This document shows, piece by piece, positions 9,701 to 16,589 of a DNA stretch of 36,066 nucleotides. The notes below the pieces were generated by a model. That model ran no database searches and had not been told where the DNA came from. It saw nothing but the letters and a program-made list of their open reading frames with translations. The stretch comes from Bacillota bacterium. Its GTDB lineage: Bacteria > Bacillota > Clostridia > Acetivibrionales > DSM-1351. Location of the stretch: the NCBI GenBank assembly GCA_023398105.1, contig JAEWST010000045.1, positions 1 through 36,066 of the forward strand, given 5' to 3'. The number at the start of each line of letters is the position of its first letter. The first letter of the stretch is position 1. The position numbers and the translations under genes are program-made.

Positions 9701-11578
9701 ACCTGCTGTATATGTAAGCTCAAAGTCTGCTTTAGTTCCTGCTTCTCCGCTTTCTGGATTTATTTCAAGAGTACCAGGAGCAGTAACATTATCAGATGTA
9801 ACTGTTACATCTATTTTGGCAGTTTTTGAATTAAAGTGTGTATATTGTCCTGTAACATGCACCGTAGTTGTTCCTATACTTACTGCTGTAATAACACCGC
9901 TGTCACTGACTGTTGCGATACTGTTATCAGAGGATATATATGTAAATCTTGTATCACTAGGGCTTGGACCACTAGGCTCAATTTTCTCTGTATTTCCTAC
10001 TTGAATGCTTATCTTATCTGGTACGCTAAATGCAACATCACTCTTTGTAGGATCAATAATTGTGCCATTAATATCTGAAACAACACCATTGGCAATGTAT
10101 ACACTTCTAGGTGTTATCTCTACTTTTACACCATCAGCATAAACATACATATTATCAATATTTCCTGTACCTGTTATAGTTGCTGCTGAACTAGCAACAA
10201 CATTCTTTATATAGGCATTTTCTTTCATTCCTAAATATGAGTCCCCTGCGGTTGGCTCAAAAGTAAGAGTTTCTAGAAATCCCTTTTCAAAATTAATTGC
10301 TGTAGTATCAGCAATATTCATTTTAACTAACTTTGCTACTCCATTTAAATCAATTCTATTGCCAGTTGCATCTTTTTCTACATTTAACGCATTAACTGTT
10401 CCGCTTAAAAGCTTAACTATGCTCTTAGTAGACTTAATAGTAATTGTATTTACACTTCCGCTTACCAAAGTAAAGGAAGAAATTGTACCTCCCAAAATGT
10501 CCACCTTGTCAGACTTACCTGCTAATCTTACATTAATGTTACTTTCATCTGCTTTAATGCTGCTAAAATCACCTTCTAGATTTGCTATTTGATTTGTAGC
10601 TACTGCCTGCTCAGCAATAACGTTAACAAAGCCCTTTCCAGTAGTTAAGTTTGTTTCCAATAGCTTACCGCCAGATCTTATATATGTATTTTCAATTGTA
10701 GTAGTTCCCTGAGCAACAACTCGAACATTACCAGCATATTTCTCTACAATTACATCTCCTGCTATCACAGAACTTTTAATAATAACACTGTTTGGTCCGC
10801 CGCCTCTAATTACAAGCTTGCCTTTAACAGTTACATTTTCCAGGCTTACATTTCCATCGGCAACACCTTCGCCGATAATAAGGTCACCTGAAATCTCCAT
10901 TTTCTTTAAAGTAACATGATTTGCATTAATAATCATGTTGCCTTTAACATTTTTTGTTACTGTTCCTGCTTTTGTAACGACAAGACCAATACACTTGTCC
11001 AGCATTTTCATAGCATCAACAAGCTTCAGAACACCTAGCGGTGCATATCTCCCTCTAGATATTTCTGATAAATAGCCTTTTTCTATTACAGCTCCAAAAT
11101 ACTGAAGCTGATTTTCATCAAGTTTCTCAGCATCAGTAATTTTTTTAAGTAGCTTCTGGTCACTAAGCTCTAATCCAAATACCTTAGCTACCATAACAGA
11201 AGCTTCAACCCTCGTAATATTTGAAAATGGATAGAAATTGCTACCCTTCTGGGTCACATATCCTGCAGCCACAGCTTTAGCAATTTCTTTTCCATACCAT
11301 GAGCCATTAGGAACATCAATAAAGCTTATATCTGCCTGTTTTGTAGGCTTAAGCACTTTATTGACAAAACCTATAAAGTCAATCTTTTGTACAGGCTTGT
11401 ACAACTCACTAGTACTTACTCCCTTATCTAGCAGTCCCAATTGACTCCATTTTTTTAATAGTGCACTGTCCTCAGCAGCAACACCGCTTGCTCCCACTAC
11501 TGTTTGAGTAGAAAACGGAGTTAATAGCATAATTGCTATTACCAGTATAATCGCTATGGGTCTTAATAATTTTCTCAT
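710..11578 (-). CDS. Giant S-layer-homology surface protein (3622 aa) with multiple repeat arrays
   Basis: This is a secreted cell-surface protein. Residues 1-30 are a signal peptide (MRKLLRP, then a hydrophobic core). Residues 35-195 hold about three SLH domains, including 'FIDVPNGSWYGKEIAKAVAAG', which would bind secondary cell-wall polymer. Residues about 200-515 are short alternating beta-rich turns (GNMII, GDLII, GKLVI, GDVIV), like a bactofilin or right-handed beta-helix. A Big_2 Ig-like domain follows at 516-600. Residues 730-2118 are 13 repeats of about 107 aa, and 2119-2646 are four repeats of about 132 aa. Next come an Ig-like module (2647-2772), two FN3-like modules, a mixed region, and three C-terminal repeats (3234-3622) containing 'ITFDQATN'. 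The start has GGGGGAGAGG upstream and lies 36 bp after the FN3-SLH gene, so the two are probably co-transcribed. No enzymatic domain was recognised. An adhesin, a scaffold or a structural S-layer component all fit. Confidence 0.85.
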   Translation of the reverse strand: MRKLLRPIAIILVIAIMLLTPFSTQTVVGASGVAAEDSALLKKWSQLGLLDKGVSTSELYKPVQKIDFIGFVNKVLKPTKQADISFIDVPNGSWYGKEIAKAVAAGYVTQKGSNFYPFSNITRVEASVMVAKVFGLELSDQKLLKKITDAEKLDENQLQYFGAVIEKGYLSEISRGRYAPLGVLKLVDAMKMLDKCIGLVVTKAGTVTKNVKGNMIINANHVTLKKMEISGDLIIGEGVADGNVSLENVTVKGKLVIRGGGPNSVIIKSSVIAGDVIVEKYAGNVRVVAQGTTTIENTYIRSGGKLLETNLTTGKGFVNVIAEQAVATNQIANLEGDFSSIKADESNINVRLAGKSDKVDILGGTISSFTLVSGSVNTITIKSTKSIVKLLSGTVNALNVEKDATGNRIDLNGVAKLVKMNIADTTAINFEKGFLETLTFEPTAGDSYLGMKENAYIKNVVASSAATITGTGNIDNMYVYADGVKVEITPRSVYIANGVVSDINGTIIDPTKSDVAFSVPDKISIQVGNTEKIEPSGPSPSDTRFTYISSDNSIATVSDSGVITAVSIGTTTVHVTGQYTHFNSKTAKIDVTVTSDNVTAPGTLEINPESGEAGTKADFELTYTAGDNMSNGTVVIRLPNGFSAFVSDTVSIDGGEEINLLSSQIPNMQTLSFTNLNLTNGDKIIVYLRNRVVPTGGHYEFTTVSDADSTGPRMPISGQENAVFTSDSLRVLIENTNYSTPGYGSKGGTTKISKLSFAGFTGATKWLIKVQDNAFTVPEFEDILPAEEYTEYTAGQDISVVAGQHLMLAAVDASNEIKAYKDITITSAMITPYSAGNLILGSNYSAPTVGIRAKAVRITTLDLSNITGATKWMYRVQDTATSNVYVDSKFEDAKEYALGEDILVTANQHILLAAVDDSGNVKAYTDIKVTPNMVSIPAGSLEQDSNYSLPEYGDTVNTVEIKTLDKADTADFAGIDKWMYVVLGNETVIPAKGVSATDFERYTEGKTFSEYKAKDDIIVSAGNHILLVGVQTDGTINKILAYVDLTIDASQIRQADVIEIPDINFAAPEMGSKAGTTMFPDLNFNTSATGTTIPTDAVKYMIKVQDDALSSVPQSNSVLSGAINCVENQDIVITAGQHLILLATDANGKIKAYKDIVISDSQIRPADALKLLTPNDYSLPSAGTAVGTTKIVLSSNGIPGFAKWIYIIGDSSFATPYKGMILTGTDYVSGGNINVSVGQHILIVAVDIGGKTLAYADEIISASQIKQPQASTLKSSIEVGADENYNYSEPEPGQTGGTTRITSLNTLGIQGATKWLYKVVDSSAVVAVPDYNSVISGLLPYISGESISIAEGQRIILYAADSAGRIKAYKDIAISLAQIRTPSAAILVANTNYSNPAQGTAEGKTMIASLSLAGLTGSDGSWSWRYAVGDKMFNAPAKDSSANDIDGVAALTTTTQISAKAGQYILVLAVDGSENIKAYANVYVYASAIRPYKADDIPSTSYNLIKGKTEGTTSFDKLDLIGIVDAKNWMIKVQEESFDIPAKDVSLSGSNLYTLKSDINIKTGWHILLLATDTLNRVKAYADITVTKDQIQSPYANLLTENTNYTIPEPGSDAGTTMLMLSDTGIQKEASEAVEWKYKIGTQTLSIPLLEQDASNTAEWTTYASGENIPVSAGNNLLIVATINNKIVAYKLFTISATQIKPIDAPLLVINSNYTGPISGSKPGTTKINDLKLIGVAGATKWQIKVVDAATTQTLDSVFTTPINYTSGEDIAVKENQYVVLAAVDANGKVKAYKNILITTGDINPPLANKLVSGLNYTNPKYGTDTGTTSIYVSPEGINGCDYFVVKVVDATSDIVADQVITTGAGDYQSYTSGSNIAVSAGQYVSLIAVDDPGTGIKVLAYENIKIEEGSIRPGDAVLLKEPQNFTALQPGSGVGTTKFTELNFVGISGATNWIVKVTDNNIEVPLINSSVEGAVGYDVNKDISVKEGQYVTLYATDSTGRIKGYVCKEVLADNVRGVAPLLILVENYSTPEAGSKLNNTKIATLSLPAGATDWKYSVQDSSPATILKDQELTGYSLYSQGNDIQAAEGQHLVLVATDTNGRVKAYADILLTESNIRNVEITLAGTAVSVPTGEGNIVAGGRTIAVKLAYGFWQDDVLSNTTKRNALLDSFIASGSEQVQWGKVLTILKNEGTAAAVMNATKDTITITLSETTAYNITDTQVISLTIKPEAGLIKGATKAATSINTIKIASDVIAQISGTAIPSLGEGDIVAGNKEIVITLTNGKFALDVASDAEKRNAIYDGIKTSSSDTTMWGKVITALKAAGETAITRNSSNKITITLPAVADYNISMNETISVSVPYKTATNGEILVDAIKDAVVVAKITVASNSTAVLSGTIISTLVSETDILTGGKTLTITLSDGQWVTDIKTNETKRNALFSGLATSTDAAAWAKVVSALKTAGQTAIERTNNYTITITLPAVAGYNIAANQYVTMTIPATCMIGGIANLTLSDTISIGVVATATLSGTAIASTLDESAIRAGGKTIVITLNGATWANNINEAATKNALFDGFTADVEKSEWAKVVAILKGSSITKTSANVITITMPAVPDYNITALKQIISVNITSSAAIGTSFDIQSTNTMNINYTAPTAAKVVEVRGESKTYKLGAVVQIKVIFNTEVDVLGTPTLALETGAIDGTASYKSGSGTKELLFEYTVKTGDINKDLDYIAANSLTVLGASIVNSGTDVNAATTLPKPGAADVGSLSYTSNMLVDAVPPKLATGYPKAGTKTEQTANIIVKLDKASSVYYVTVLNDSSNSVPTAEQVIGGLNAAGTAVATGMLGTVSIVENIEGTLAISNLSAYTNYTVYMVAVDSVGNIGTVTAFDFKTADTTAPQFVAGYPQQKQPTSDNLINIAIKANEDGNAYMIALPAGSNVPTSTQVKAFKNASDVAVATNLRATAAITKDTEVTLPVTSLMVSSHYDIYVVCVDTSGNIIDTPAMVAAETSKLNMDNVVVDLAKSSILNTTTQMEYSFDSIIWKPCTATKTSITYDDNAQMIAVYMREAANRSNMRTPIILTRADDSIIDTSLIDYDIAAGKIINNSTINLQYRINGGTWKALNASSTVANVVFEQGDFDVRIAATSPTATTESELPSAAKLVVNIPVPMPSPALAYNDTTNTISGLLTTHEYSINGGLWVNGLVEGDFAGTKKVLIREKATKFKLASTAQIIQFTACALTVVASPAATDETLNKNFVTIAFEENTNKPALSVNYLKNNFEVGTWDASGNSLTTSDWGTDIADVSWNTAGNVIKITYNSMTGSTVKIGDEVRLLSAAGIQNAANTSGNYTSAGILTGSFHTVPVIESIKAVNTNNDIGFSNGEKLVITFDQATNSLKDKVALALNASNIDTYLKLTDSTGKNTKLWGTNIVVEWKDYTDPLNNDADPTNDVESNRILTITFNDLTLNWLEVGDKITVDPAWGLTDEDKTTATCSTSAIIGGSFTSVPKVTSVIMANGGTASKVDAGDTIKITFDQATNAPEIVASNLIKNFTLLASDGKTAHSWGVQPAENITWSADKKTLTIKLTSMTGVTVKVGDKLSILAAAGIKSADGGTASCEASGITIGGSY
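3640..5224 (-). repeat. Four tandem ~132-aa protein repeats inside the giant SLH protein
   Basis: Four successive units share the pattern '(V/L)SGTAI-S--E--I-AGGKTI-ITL--G-W--D', then 'KRNALFDG', 'WAKVV-ALK', 'ITITLPAV--YNI' and a closing beta-strand segment. They cover residues about 2119-2646 with no linker. The units are clearly divergent, so the array is old rather than a fresh expansion. Similar segments occur in large clostridial surface proteins, but I cannot assign a named family with certainty. Confidence 0.75.
5225..9391 (-). repeat. Thirteen tandem ~107-aa protein repeats inside the giant SLH protein
   Basis: I count thirteen units over residues about 730-2118. Each starts with 'NYS-P--G---GTTKI--L---GI-GATKW--KV-D', continues through 'Y--G-DI-V-AGQHILL-AVD--GKIKAY-DI-I', and ends with '--QIRP--A'. 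The units differ in length (about 100-118 aa) and differ clearly in sequence. The regular 'GQHILLAAVD' and 'KAYKDI' strands suggest a small all-beta fold. I do not recognise the family. Confidence 0.8.
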
Positions 11579-11614
11579 AAAACCTCTCCCCCAACTTCAA
11601 ATTTTTACAATATA

Positions 11615-13963
11615 TCAATAAAGATTTATAGCTTTATATGCTATAACCGAAGCTTCCGCTCTAGTTACCTTGCCGTTAAGCTGTAAATAAGTTTGTCCGT
11701 TTACAATTCTTCCTGATAAAATACCTGCTCCACATACATCAGCAATTTTATCAGCTGTAGTTTTGGATATTGACCTATAGTCTGCAAATTGTTTTAGCAA
11801 ACCGCCATCTTCATCTGGAAATGGAGTTCCTTTTGATTTCATTGCCATTAAAAGCATTATCCCTGCTTGTTCTCTTGTAATTGTCTTATCAGGGTATAAT
11901 TTGTTACTTTTGTCAGGTGATATAATACCAAGCTTTGCTGCTGTCATTATTTCCTTATAATACTTATGCTTTGCTGTAACATCTGCATATCTTCCTGCAG
12001 AAACCCTCCCTAAATCCAAACTTCTGATAATAATAGAGCAATACTCACCTATTGTTATATTCTGCGTTGGATAAAATTTTGTATTGGCTTTAGTATCAAA
12101 CACACCTCTGCTAGCTAAATTTTCTATAGATGTCACAGCCCATTTTATATTTGACACGTCTGAATATGTAATATTTTTTCTTGTAGCAGCAACAACCTCT
12201 TTTGAGGTGCCACTTTGGTTTGAACCAGTAATTGCACTCACACGATAGGTAACTGTATTTCCTGGGACTAAGTTCTGATGTGTAAACGTAGTTGTGTTTG
12301 CACTAACTCTTCCAACCTCTCTAAATGCATAGAACTGCATTGCTTCTATTAAAAACCCGCTTTCATTAAAAGAATTATCCTCCCAAGTGAGTTTTATCTC
12401 GCTGGATGAAATCGGTTCTGCCTGTAAATTTGTAGGTGCTTCTGGCGTCTTTAAAGAAACCGTTATTTCATTACTATAATTAATTGAATTTGATTTGTCA
12501 TATACTTTAATTCTGTAAAAATAAACGTCAGTATTATTAATCCATTTATCATTGTAGGAAATAGTATCTGCTTCTAAATAAGCCACAGTGTACCATTCTC
12601 CAGATAAGCCCTGTTTCCTTTCAACTCTAAATCCCGCTTCTGACATGCTTGTATCCTTCCATGTCAGCTTAATTTCAGACTTTCCTATTACCGCATATGT
12701 TAAATCTGCTGGTGCGGAAATAGTAGTTGACCAAACGGTGGTTTCATTTGTAAAAGCAGAATATACACTGTTGTCATTTATCTTTGCTCTAACTTTATAT
12801 GTAAATGTATCTTGTAAGGATATGTTCTGATCCACAAAAGAGGTAGCATTTCTCCCCATTGTCTCATATAATTCCCAAACAGGATTTGAACCCGTTTTAC
12901 GCCATATTTCAAAGCCTGTTTCATTATCTGTTAAATCATCCCATGCTAATTGTATATTTTTACCGTCTGTGCACGAAGAGGAAAGTGTTCCTGGTGCTTT
13001 CAAATATGTATTTGTTATACTAATTATGTCGGAGTACTCAGAGTTTGTTGTACCTGATACAGCCCTTATTCTATATTGATATGTAACACCAGCTTCTAAC
13101 TCAGCATCAGTATCAATATAAGCATTATCATTTTGCGGAATAACTGCAATTTCTTTAAACTCACCAGTTTTAGGAGATTTTCTTTCAATTATAAATGCAG
13201 TCTCTGATGAGTTGTCCCTCCAATTCAGTTTTATTCGATACCCTGAAAGGGCTAATCCTTCAAATTCTGTTGGCTTATATAAAAATGAATGTACTGTTTT
13301 CCCCTCTTCAGGGAAAGCTGGTGATTTTACATTCTCATTAGAACTTGCACATGACCTGACTCTATAATAATACTTTGTACCAGATGAAATAGACTTGTCA
13401 CTATAGGTATTTTGCCCTATTCCTATGTTTGCAAGCCTAATCCACTCTGTTGCATTTTCAGTTTTTCTCTCAATGATGGTATTATAAGCTTTGTTATCAG
13501 CATACCCCCAAGTTAAATCAATCTGATTGTAGGAGACCGGTGTTACAGTAAGGGAGGTTGGCTTTGCTATTTCATCTGTCCTTAATGACAATTCAGAAGT
13601 ATACAGATAGTGCTTATCCTCTGAATCTCTTACCCATACTCTATAGGTATATGTATGTCCAGGCGATACAGCAGAGTCAAATGAAGACTTGCTGTTTGGA
13701 GGCAGAGAAGCATACATTTGAAATGTACCGGAATCAACTTTCTTTTCAACTACATAATACTTTTCTCCGGTTATATTGTCATCCCAGTTGAGGGATATTG
13801 ATGTGGAACTATATATTGTTACTGTCAGATTAGATGTATCGGCAGCACTTGTCATGCCAGGCATTATAAAAATTTGAATAAAAATGGCTATTGCCAAAAC
13901 AAATGCCAGTTGTGAAACATAATTATGTAGTTTTTTCGTATTAGTTCTGTTATAATTTTCCAA
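11615..13963 (-). CDS. Surface protein with six fibronectin type III and three SLH domains
   Basis: This 782-residue protein has a hydrophobic export segment at about 17-40, ending in SAAD. About six fibronectin type III modules follow (residues about 42-595), each with the 'I-LTW-D' strand and the 'Y-YRV-A' strand. Three SLH domains fill residues about 598-782, with 'YSDVSNIKWAVTSIENL', 'YPTQNITIGEY' and 'YPDKTITREQAGIML'. Unlike its giant neighbour, the SLH block is C-terminal. The start is a TTG at 13961-13963: GGAGGT lies at 13971-13976 with a 7-nt gap, and no ATG in the frame is as well placed. The gene sits between the redox genes and the giant SLH gene, all in one direction. It is probably an S-layer-anchored binding or spacer protein. 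No catalytic domain is visible. Confidence 0.85.
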   Translation of the reverse strand: MENYNRTNTKKLHNYVSQLAFVLAIAIFIQIFIMPGMTSAADTSNLTVTIYSSTSISLNWDDNITGEKYYVVEKKVDSGTFQMYASLPPNSKSSFDSAVSPGHTYTYRVWVRDSEDKHYLYTSELSLRTDEIAKPTSLTVTPVSYNQIDLTWGYADNKAYNTIIERKTENATEWIRLANIGIGQNTYSDKSISSGTKYYYRVRSCASSNENVKSPAFPEEGKTVHSFLYKPTEFEGLALSGYRIKLNWRDNSSETAFIIERKSPKTGEFKEIAVIPQNDNAYIDTDAELEAGVTYQYRIRAVSGTTNSEYSDIISITNTYLKAPGTLSSSCTDGKNIQLAWDDLTDNETGFEIWRKTGSNPVWELYETMGRNATSFVDQNISLQDTFTYKVRAKINDNSVYSAFTNETTVWSTTISAPADLTYAVIGKSEIKLTWKDTSMSEAGFRVERKQGLSGEWYTVAYLEADTISYNDKWINNTDVYFYRIKVYDKSNSINYSNEITVSLKTPEAPTNLQAEPISSSEIKLTWEDNSFNESGFLIEAMQFYAFREVGRVSANTTTFTHQNLVPGNTVTYRVSAITGSNQSGTSKEVVAATRKNITYSDVSNIKWAVTSIENLASRGVFDTKANTKFYPTQNITIGEYCSIIIRSLDLGRVSAGRYADVTAKHKYYKEIMTAAKLGIISPDKSNKLYPDKTITREQAGIMLLMAMKSKGTPFPDEDGGLLKQFADYRSISKTTADKIADVCGAGILSGRIVNGQTYLQLNGKVTRAEASVIAYKAINLY

Positions 13964-13970
13964 AGTTGTT

Positions 13971-14004
13971 ACCTCCGATATATACTATATGTTATTAATA
14001 TCGG
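13971..14004 (-). promoter_or_regulatory. Inverted repeat overlapping the ribosome binding site of the FN3-SLH gene
   Basis: On the minus strand CCGATAT (13998-14004) and ATATCGG (13975-13981) form a perfect 7-bp inverted repeat. The GG that closes the second arm is also the start of the Shine-Dalgarno GGAGGT. Combined with a TTG start codon, this suggests translation is held down or controlled. It is only a sequence observation, and the stem is AT-rich and short. Confidence 0.4.
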
Positions 14005-14074
14005 CAAAAAACCCTGTAATTTTAAGCTGGTAATGAATTTGTAATGTTATTGTTATATTTATTAGATTTTTTAA

Positions 14075-14380
14075 TTACAAATCTAGTTGAAGTTTTATCA
14101 CATCATCATTTATGTTTAGAAGCTCTCTAATATTTTGGGGAATGCTCTCCCAAATTATTTGTCCCTTACCACTAGGAAGCACTTGGATAAAATATTCGTC
14201 TATTTCAAACAATAGCTTCTTCCTTGCAAAGGATTTATGAATAATACATGGTTCATGGTCATTAAAGAGTTCTACACATTTTTCAATAATTTTCTCATCC
14301 TTTAATGGCAGTGAGTTAAATTTACATTCTAGCTTAGTGCTGCCGTTATTATCAATTACAGTAATTTTTTTAGCATGCAT
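14075..14380 (-). CDS. Hypothetical protein, 101 aa, in the redox/SLH operon
   Basis: I do not recognise this protein. The start chosen is the ATG at 14378-14380, because AAGGAGGT lies at 14391-14398, ten bases upstream. The open frame extends 20 codons further, into the CcdA-like gene, but nothing supports a start there. The product (MHAKKITVID... to ...NDDVIKLQLDL) has no signal peptide or membrane segment. It is rich in charged residues and mixes beta and alpha patterns, with two cysteines. It starts 25 bp after the stop of the CcdA-like gene and is followed by the FN3-SLH gene about 110 bp on, so it is likely co-transcribed. A cytoplasmic accessory role is possible, but this is only a guess from position. 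Confidence 0.6.
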   Translation of the reverse strand: MHAKKITVIDNNGSTKLECKFNSLPLKDEKIIEKCVELFNDHEPCIIHKSFARKKLLFEIDEYFIQVLPSGKGQIIWESIPQNIRELLNINDDVIKLQLDL

Positions 14381-14405
14381 ATCACCATGAACCTCCTTAT
14401 CCACA

Positions 14406-15542
14406 TTAAAAAAACAAAAACATAATAATACCGAACACAAAAAATATTATTGCATTAATCAACTTTATGATATGAAGCCTTTCTCTAATAGCCTCTGAGA
14501 CCTCAAACAGCTCCTTGCCCTTATGTATTATAAATGTTAATAGGATAAGCGGTAAAATTACGCCTAAATTATATATTATAAGGTAGAGTAGTGCCTGAAC
14601 GCTTAATTTTGGATTGGTTTGAAAGATTGTAATTATAGTTGCAAGGTATATCTGTCCAGTACATAAAAACTCTCCTAAAGATAATATCATTCCTAGAAAA
14701 AAGCTTATGAACAGTATTAACTTTACTTTTGAAAAGTCGGATGCTTTTTTAATAATACTATGATTGATCTTTCTTAGTCTCGCAGGAAGCTGCAGAAATA
14801 TCCTGTTATATCGTTCTGCTTTTGCCGCAAAATAGTCCTGTATGCTCATGACAATTAGAAACAGTAGCACCACTGCAAGCAGTACCTTAGTTAATATACT
14901 TAATAAACTGAAATTAAACAATGACAAAAACCTGAAAAGTATAGTCCCAAGCAAAATACATGCCAAAAATTTGCCTGTAATAAACGATAGTGCAATTTTA
15001 AGTATTTTTGCTTTTTTTACTGTCAAAAGTGATAGAAAAAAAAGTAGCATGGACATAGAACAAGGATTTATACCATTAACAAGTCCTGCTAAAAATACGC
15101 TTGCAGCCTTAAAGCCTTCAAACCTTTGCATATCTTTTTCGTGGTTTTCAACAGAGTTATCAAACTCAAGGGTCTTAACCTTAGGCGTGCTTATTTCCTT
15201 CTCAAAATTATCCTTTATTGATTCTTCATCTGAGAAATACACATCACTAATGAAAACAATAGGGACAATTCCCTCATCTTCCTCGGAAACCTTGTAAGCT
15301 TCATTATATTTGTCCATTAGGCTTTTATTTCTCAAATTAGATATGTCATACTTCTTTAGTTCAAGGTTTTTATGCCTTTCACTGAAACCATCAAGTAAAT
15401 CCGACATACTTTCACATGAAGCACAGGTAGGGCTGAAAAAGTATACTGCAGTAATTTTATTATCACTTTCTGCCCAAACCCTGCATACACTAGTCTGTGT
15501 TACAAGCAGCAATATAAAAAGGAAAAACAAGAACCTTCTCAT
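14406..15542 (-). CDS. Membrane thiol-disulfide exchange protein: thioredoxin-like domain fused to a CcdA/DsbD-type membrane domain
   Basis: Proteins of the CcdA/DsbD family carry reducing equivalents across the membrane to extracytoplasmic thiol proteins. Here residues 1-25 are a signal or anchor segment. Residues about 28-120 are a thioredoxin/glutaredoxin-like domain with C40-A-S-C43 and a likely cis-proline at P94. About six membrane helices follow from residue 146, with cysteines in the expected places: 'NGINPCS' (C161) in the first helix and 'FLCTGQ' (C294) in the fourth. This matches the paired cysteines of the CcdA core. The ATG at 15542 is preferred over an in-frame TTG at 15560, which lacks a ribosome binding site. 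The gene starts 36 bp after the membrane thioredoxin gene, which is the likely partner. No cytochrome c maturation genes are in view, so the client is probably another exported protein. Confidence 0.8.
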   Translation of the reverse strand: MRRFLFFLFILLLVTQTSVCRVWAESDNKITAVYFFSPTCASCESMSDLLDGFSERHKNLELKKYDISNLRNKSLMDKYNEAYKVSEEDEGIVPIVFISDVYFSDEESIKDNFEKEISTPKVKTLEFDNSVENHEKDMQRFEGFKAASVFLAGLVNGINPCSMSMLLFFLSLLTVKKAKILKIALSFITGKFLACILLGTILFRFLSLFNFSLLSILTKVLLAVVLLFLIVMSIQDYFAAKAERYNRIFLQLPARLRKINHSIIKKASDFSKVKLILFISFFLGMILSLGEFLCTGQIYLATIITIFQTNPKLSVQALLYLIIYNLGVILPLILLTFIIHKGKELFEVSEAIRERLHIIKLINAIIFFVFGIIMFLFF

Positions 15543-15578
15543 TCTATTATCCCCATCCAATAATGATTATTTCACAAC

Positions 15579-16484
15579 CTATAATCCCGATATGTACTTA
15601 ACTAATTCATTCGGATCTGTAATTAACTTTTCAACAGAATAGTCTTTATTTATTATAAAGAACATTGGATATTGGCGTTTAGTTGCCTCAACTCCTTGAG
15701 AATAAGCGAACGAATTAAAATATATCTGCTCTGGATCAATTTCAAAATACTTGTCAAAATCCTGTTTTGTATCGAAATCTGGTCTAACTGTAATTACATT
15801 TATTTTTTCCCGTATGGAGTCAATATTTTTACGTATAATTTCCTCATTTTCTCTGCATAACCTACAACTTGATGACATAAACATCAGAAGTGTTTTTTCA
15901 TTATCATTAGGAAGAACTGTTTCGGACTTTAATACATTCTTGAAGATCATTTCTCCAGCCCTAGCACTTAAATCCTTTATTTTTCCAATTTCAATAACTT
16001 CATTTATCAGTGCTACGTAACTATAACCCGTAACCGTTTTAATTTTATTATTTTCATCTGTAAGAAAAGCAGTAGGTTTCGATTCACTAAGCGAAGCCTT
16101 TCCTGCCAGTGTATAATTACAACTTTCAGCAATACCAGCTTCATTAATCTGTTTCAAAGGTATCTGGTCTTCCCAAACCAATACATAACTTATATCTTCA
16201 AAGCTAATTAAGTCAATCATTTTCGATATAGAATCCAGCCTTTTCATACAATCTTCGTTTGTACTGTCAAGGTAGAATACAACTTTATATTTACTCTTTA
16301 CATCGTTAATTTTATTGGCTTTCCCAGAAGCATCAAACAAATCAATTCTCGAAGGTATTATGTCCTCCGATAAAAGTTCCAACTTACTAGACTGAAACTT
16401 ATCGCTAAAATTGTAAAAACAAACCGCTAAACCTATTATCAGAACCGCTATAGCAAGCACCACAGGAAAAACATGTTTTTTCAT
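15579..16484 (-). CDS. Membrane-anchored protein with two thioredoxin-like domains
   Basis: The 301-residue product has one N-terminal membrane segment (about 5-25), so the rest should face outside the membrane. Two thioredoxin-like halves are visible. The first (about 45-170) has 'VVFYLDSTNEDC' with only C79 at the active-site position and a cis-proline-like 'KPTAFL' at P137. It therefore looks degenerate, though C122 could pair. The second (about 185-301) has 'FMSSSCRLCREN' with C207-R-L-C210 and a cis-proline-like 'YPMFFI' (P273), so it should be redox active. AGGTGG lies nine bases before the ATG. A good promoter about 105 bp upstream makes this the first gene of the operon with the CcdA-type protein and the SLH proteins. 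It may be a thiol oxidoreductase fed by the CcdA-like protein. Confidence 0.75.
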   Translation of the reverse strand: MKKHVFPVVLAIAVLIIGLAVCFYNFSDKFQSSKLELLSEDIIPSRIDLFDASGKANKINDVKSKYKVVFYLDSTNEDCMKRLDSISKMIDLISFEDISYVLVWEDQIPLKQINEAGIAESCNYTLAGKASLSESKPTAFLTDENNKIKTVTGYSYVALINEVIEIGKIKDLSARAGEMIFKNVLKSETVLPNDNEKTLLMFMSSSCRLCRENEEIIRKNIDSIREKINVITVRPDFDTKQDFDKYFEIDPEQIYFNSFAYSQGVEATKRQYPMFFIINKDYSVEKLITDPNELVKYISGL

Positions 16485-16589
16485 TCTCTGACACCACCTA
16501 TGTAATTAAACTTTTATAAAATATTCTTTAATAATTAAAACCAAAGCGGTATCCGCCACTTATAGAAACGGGGGACATTTTCTTGCCTA

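Noticed and set aside
14381..14440. Longer N-terminus for the 101-aa protein (start at 14440, beginning MCSVLLCFCFF)
   Set aside because: The extra part is the overlapping reading of the CcdA-like C-terminus and has no ribosome binding site. The ATG at 14380 has AAGGAGGT at a good distance.
15543..15560. TTG start for the CcdA-like gene at 15560
   Set aside because: No ribosome binding site precedes it. The ATG at 15542 is preceded by GGATGGGGA and begins a standard signal peptide (MRRFLFFLFI).
16485..16589. Riboswitch in the leader of the redox operon
   Set aside because: Only a short GCGG/CCGC hairpin is visible and it matches no riboswitch core that I know.
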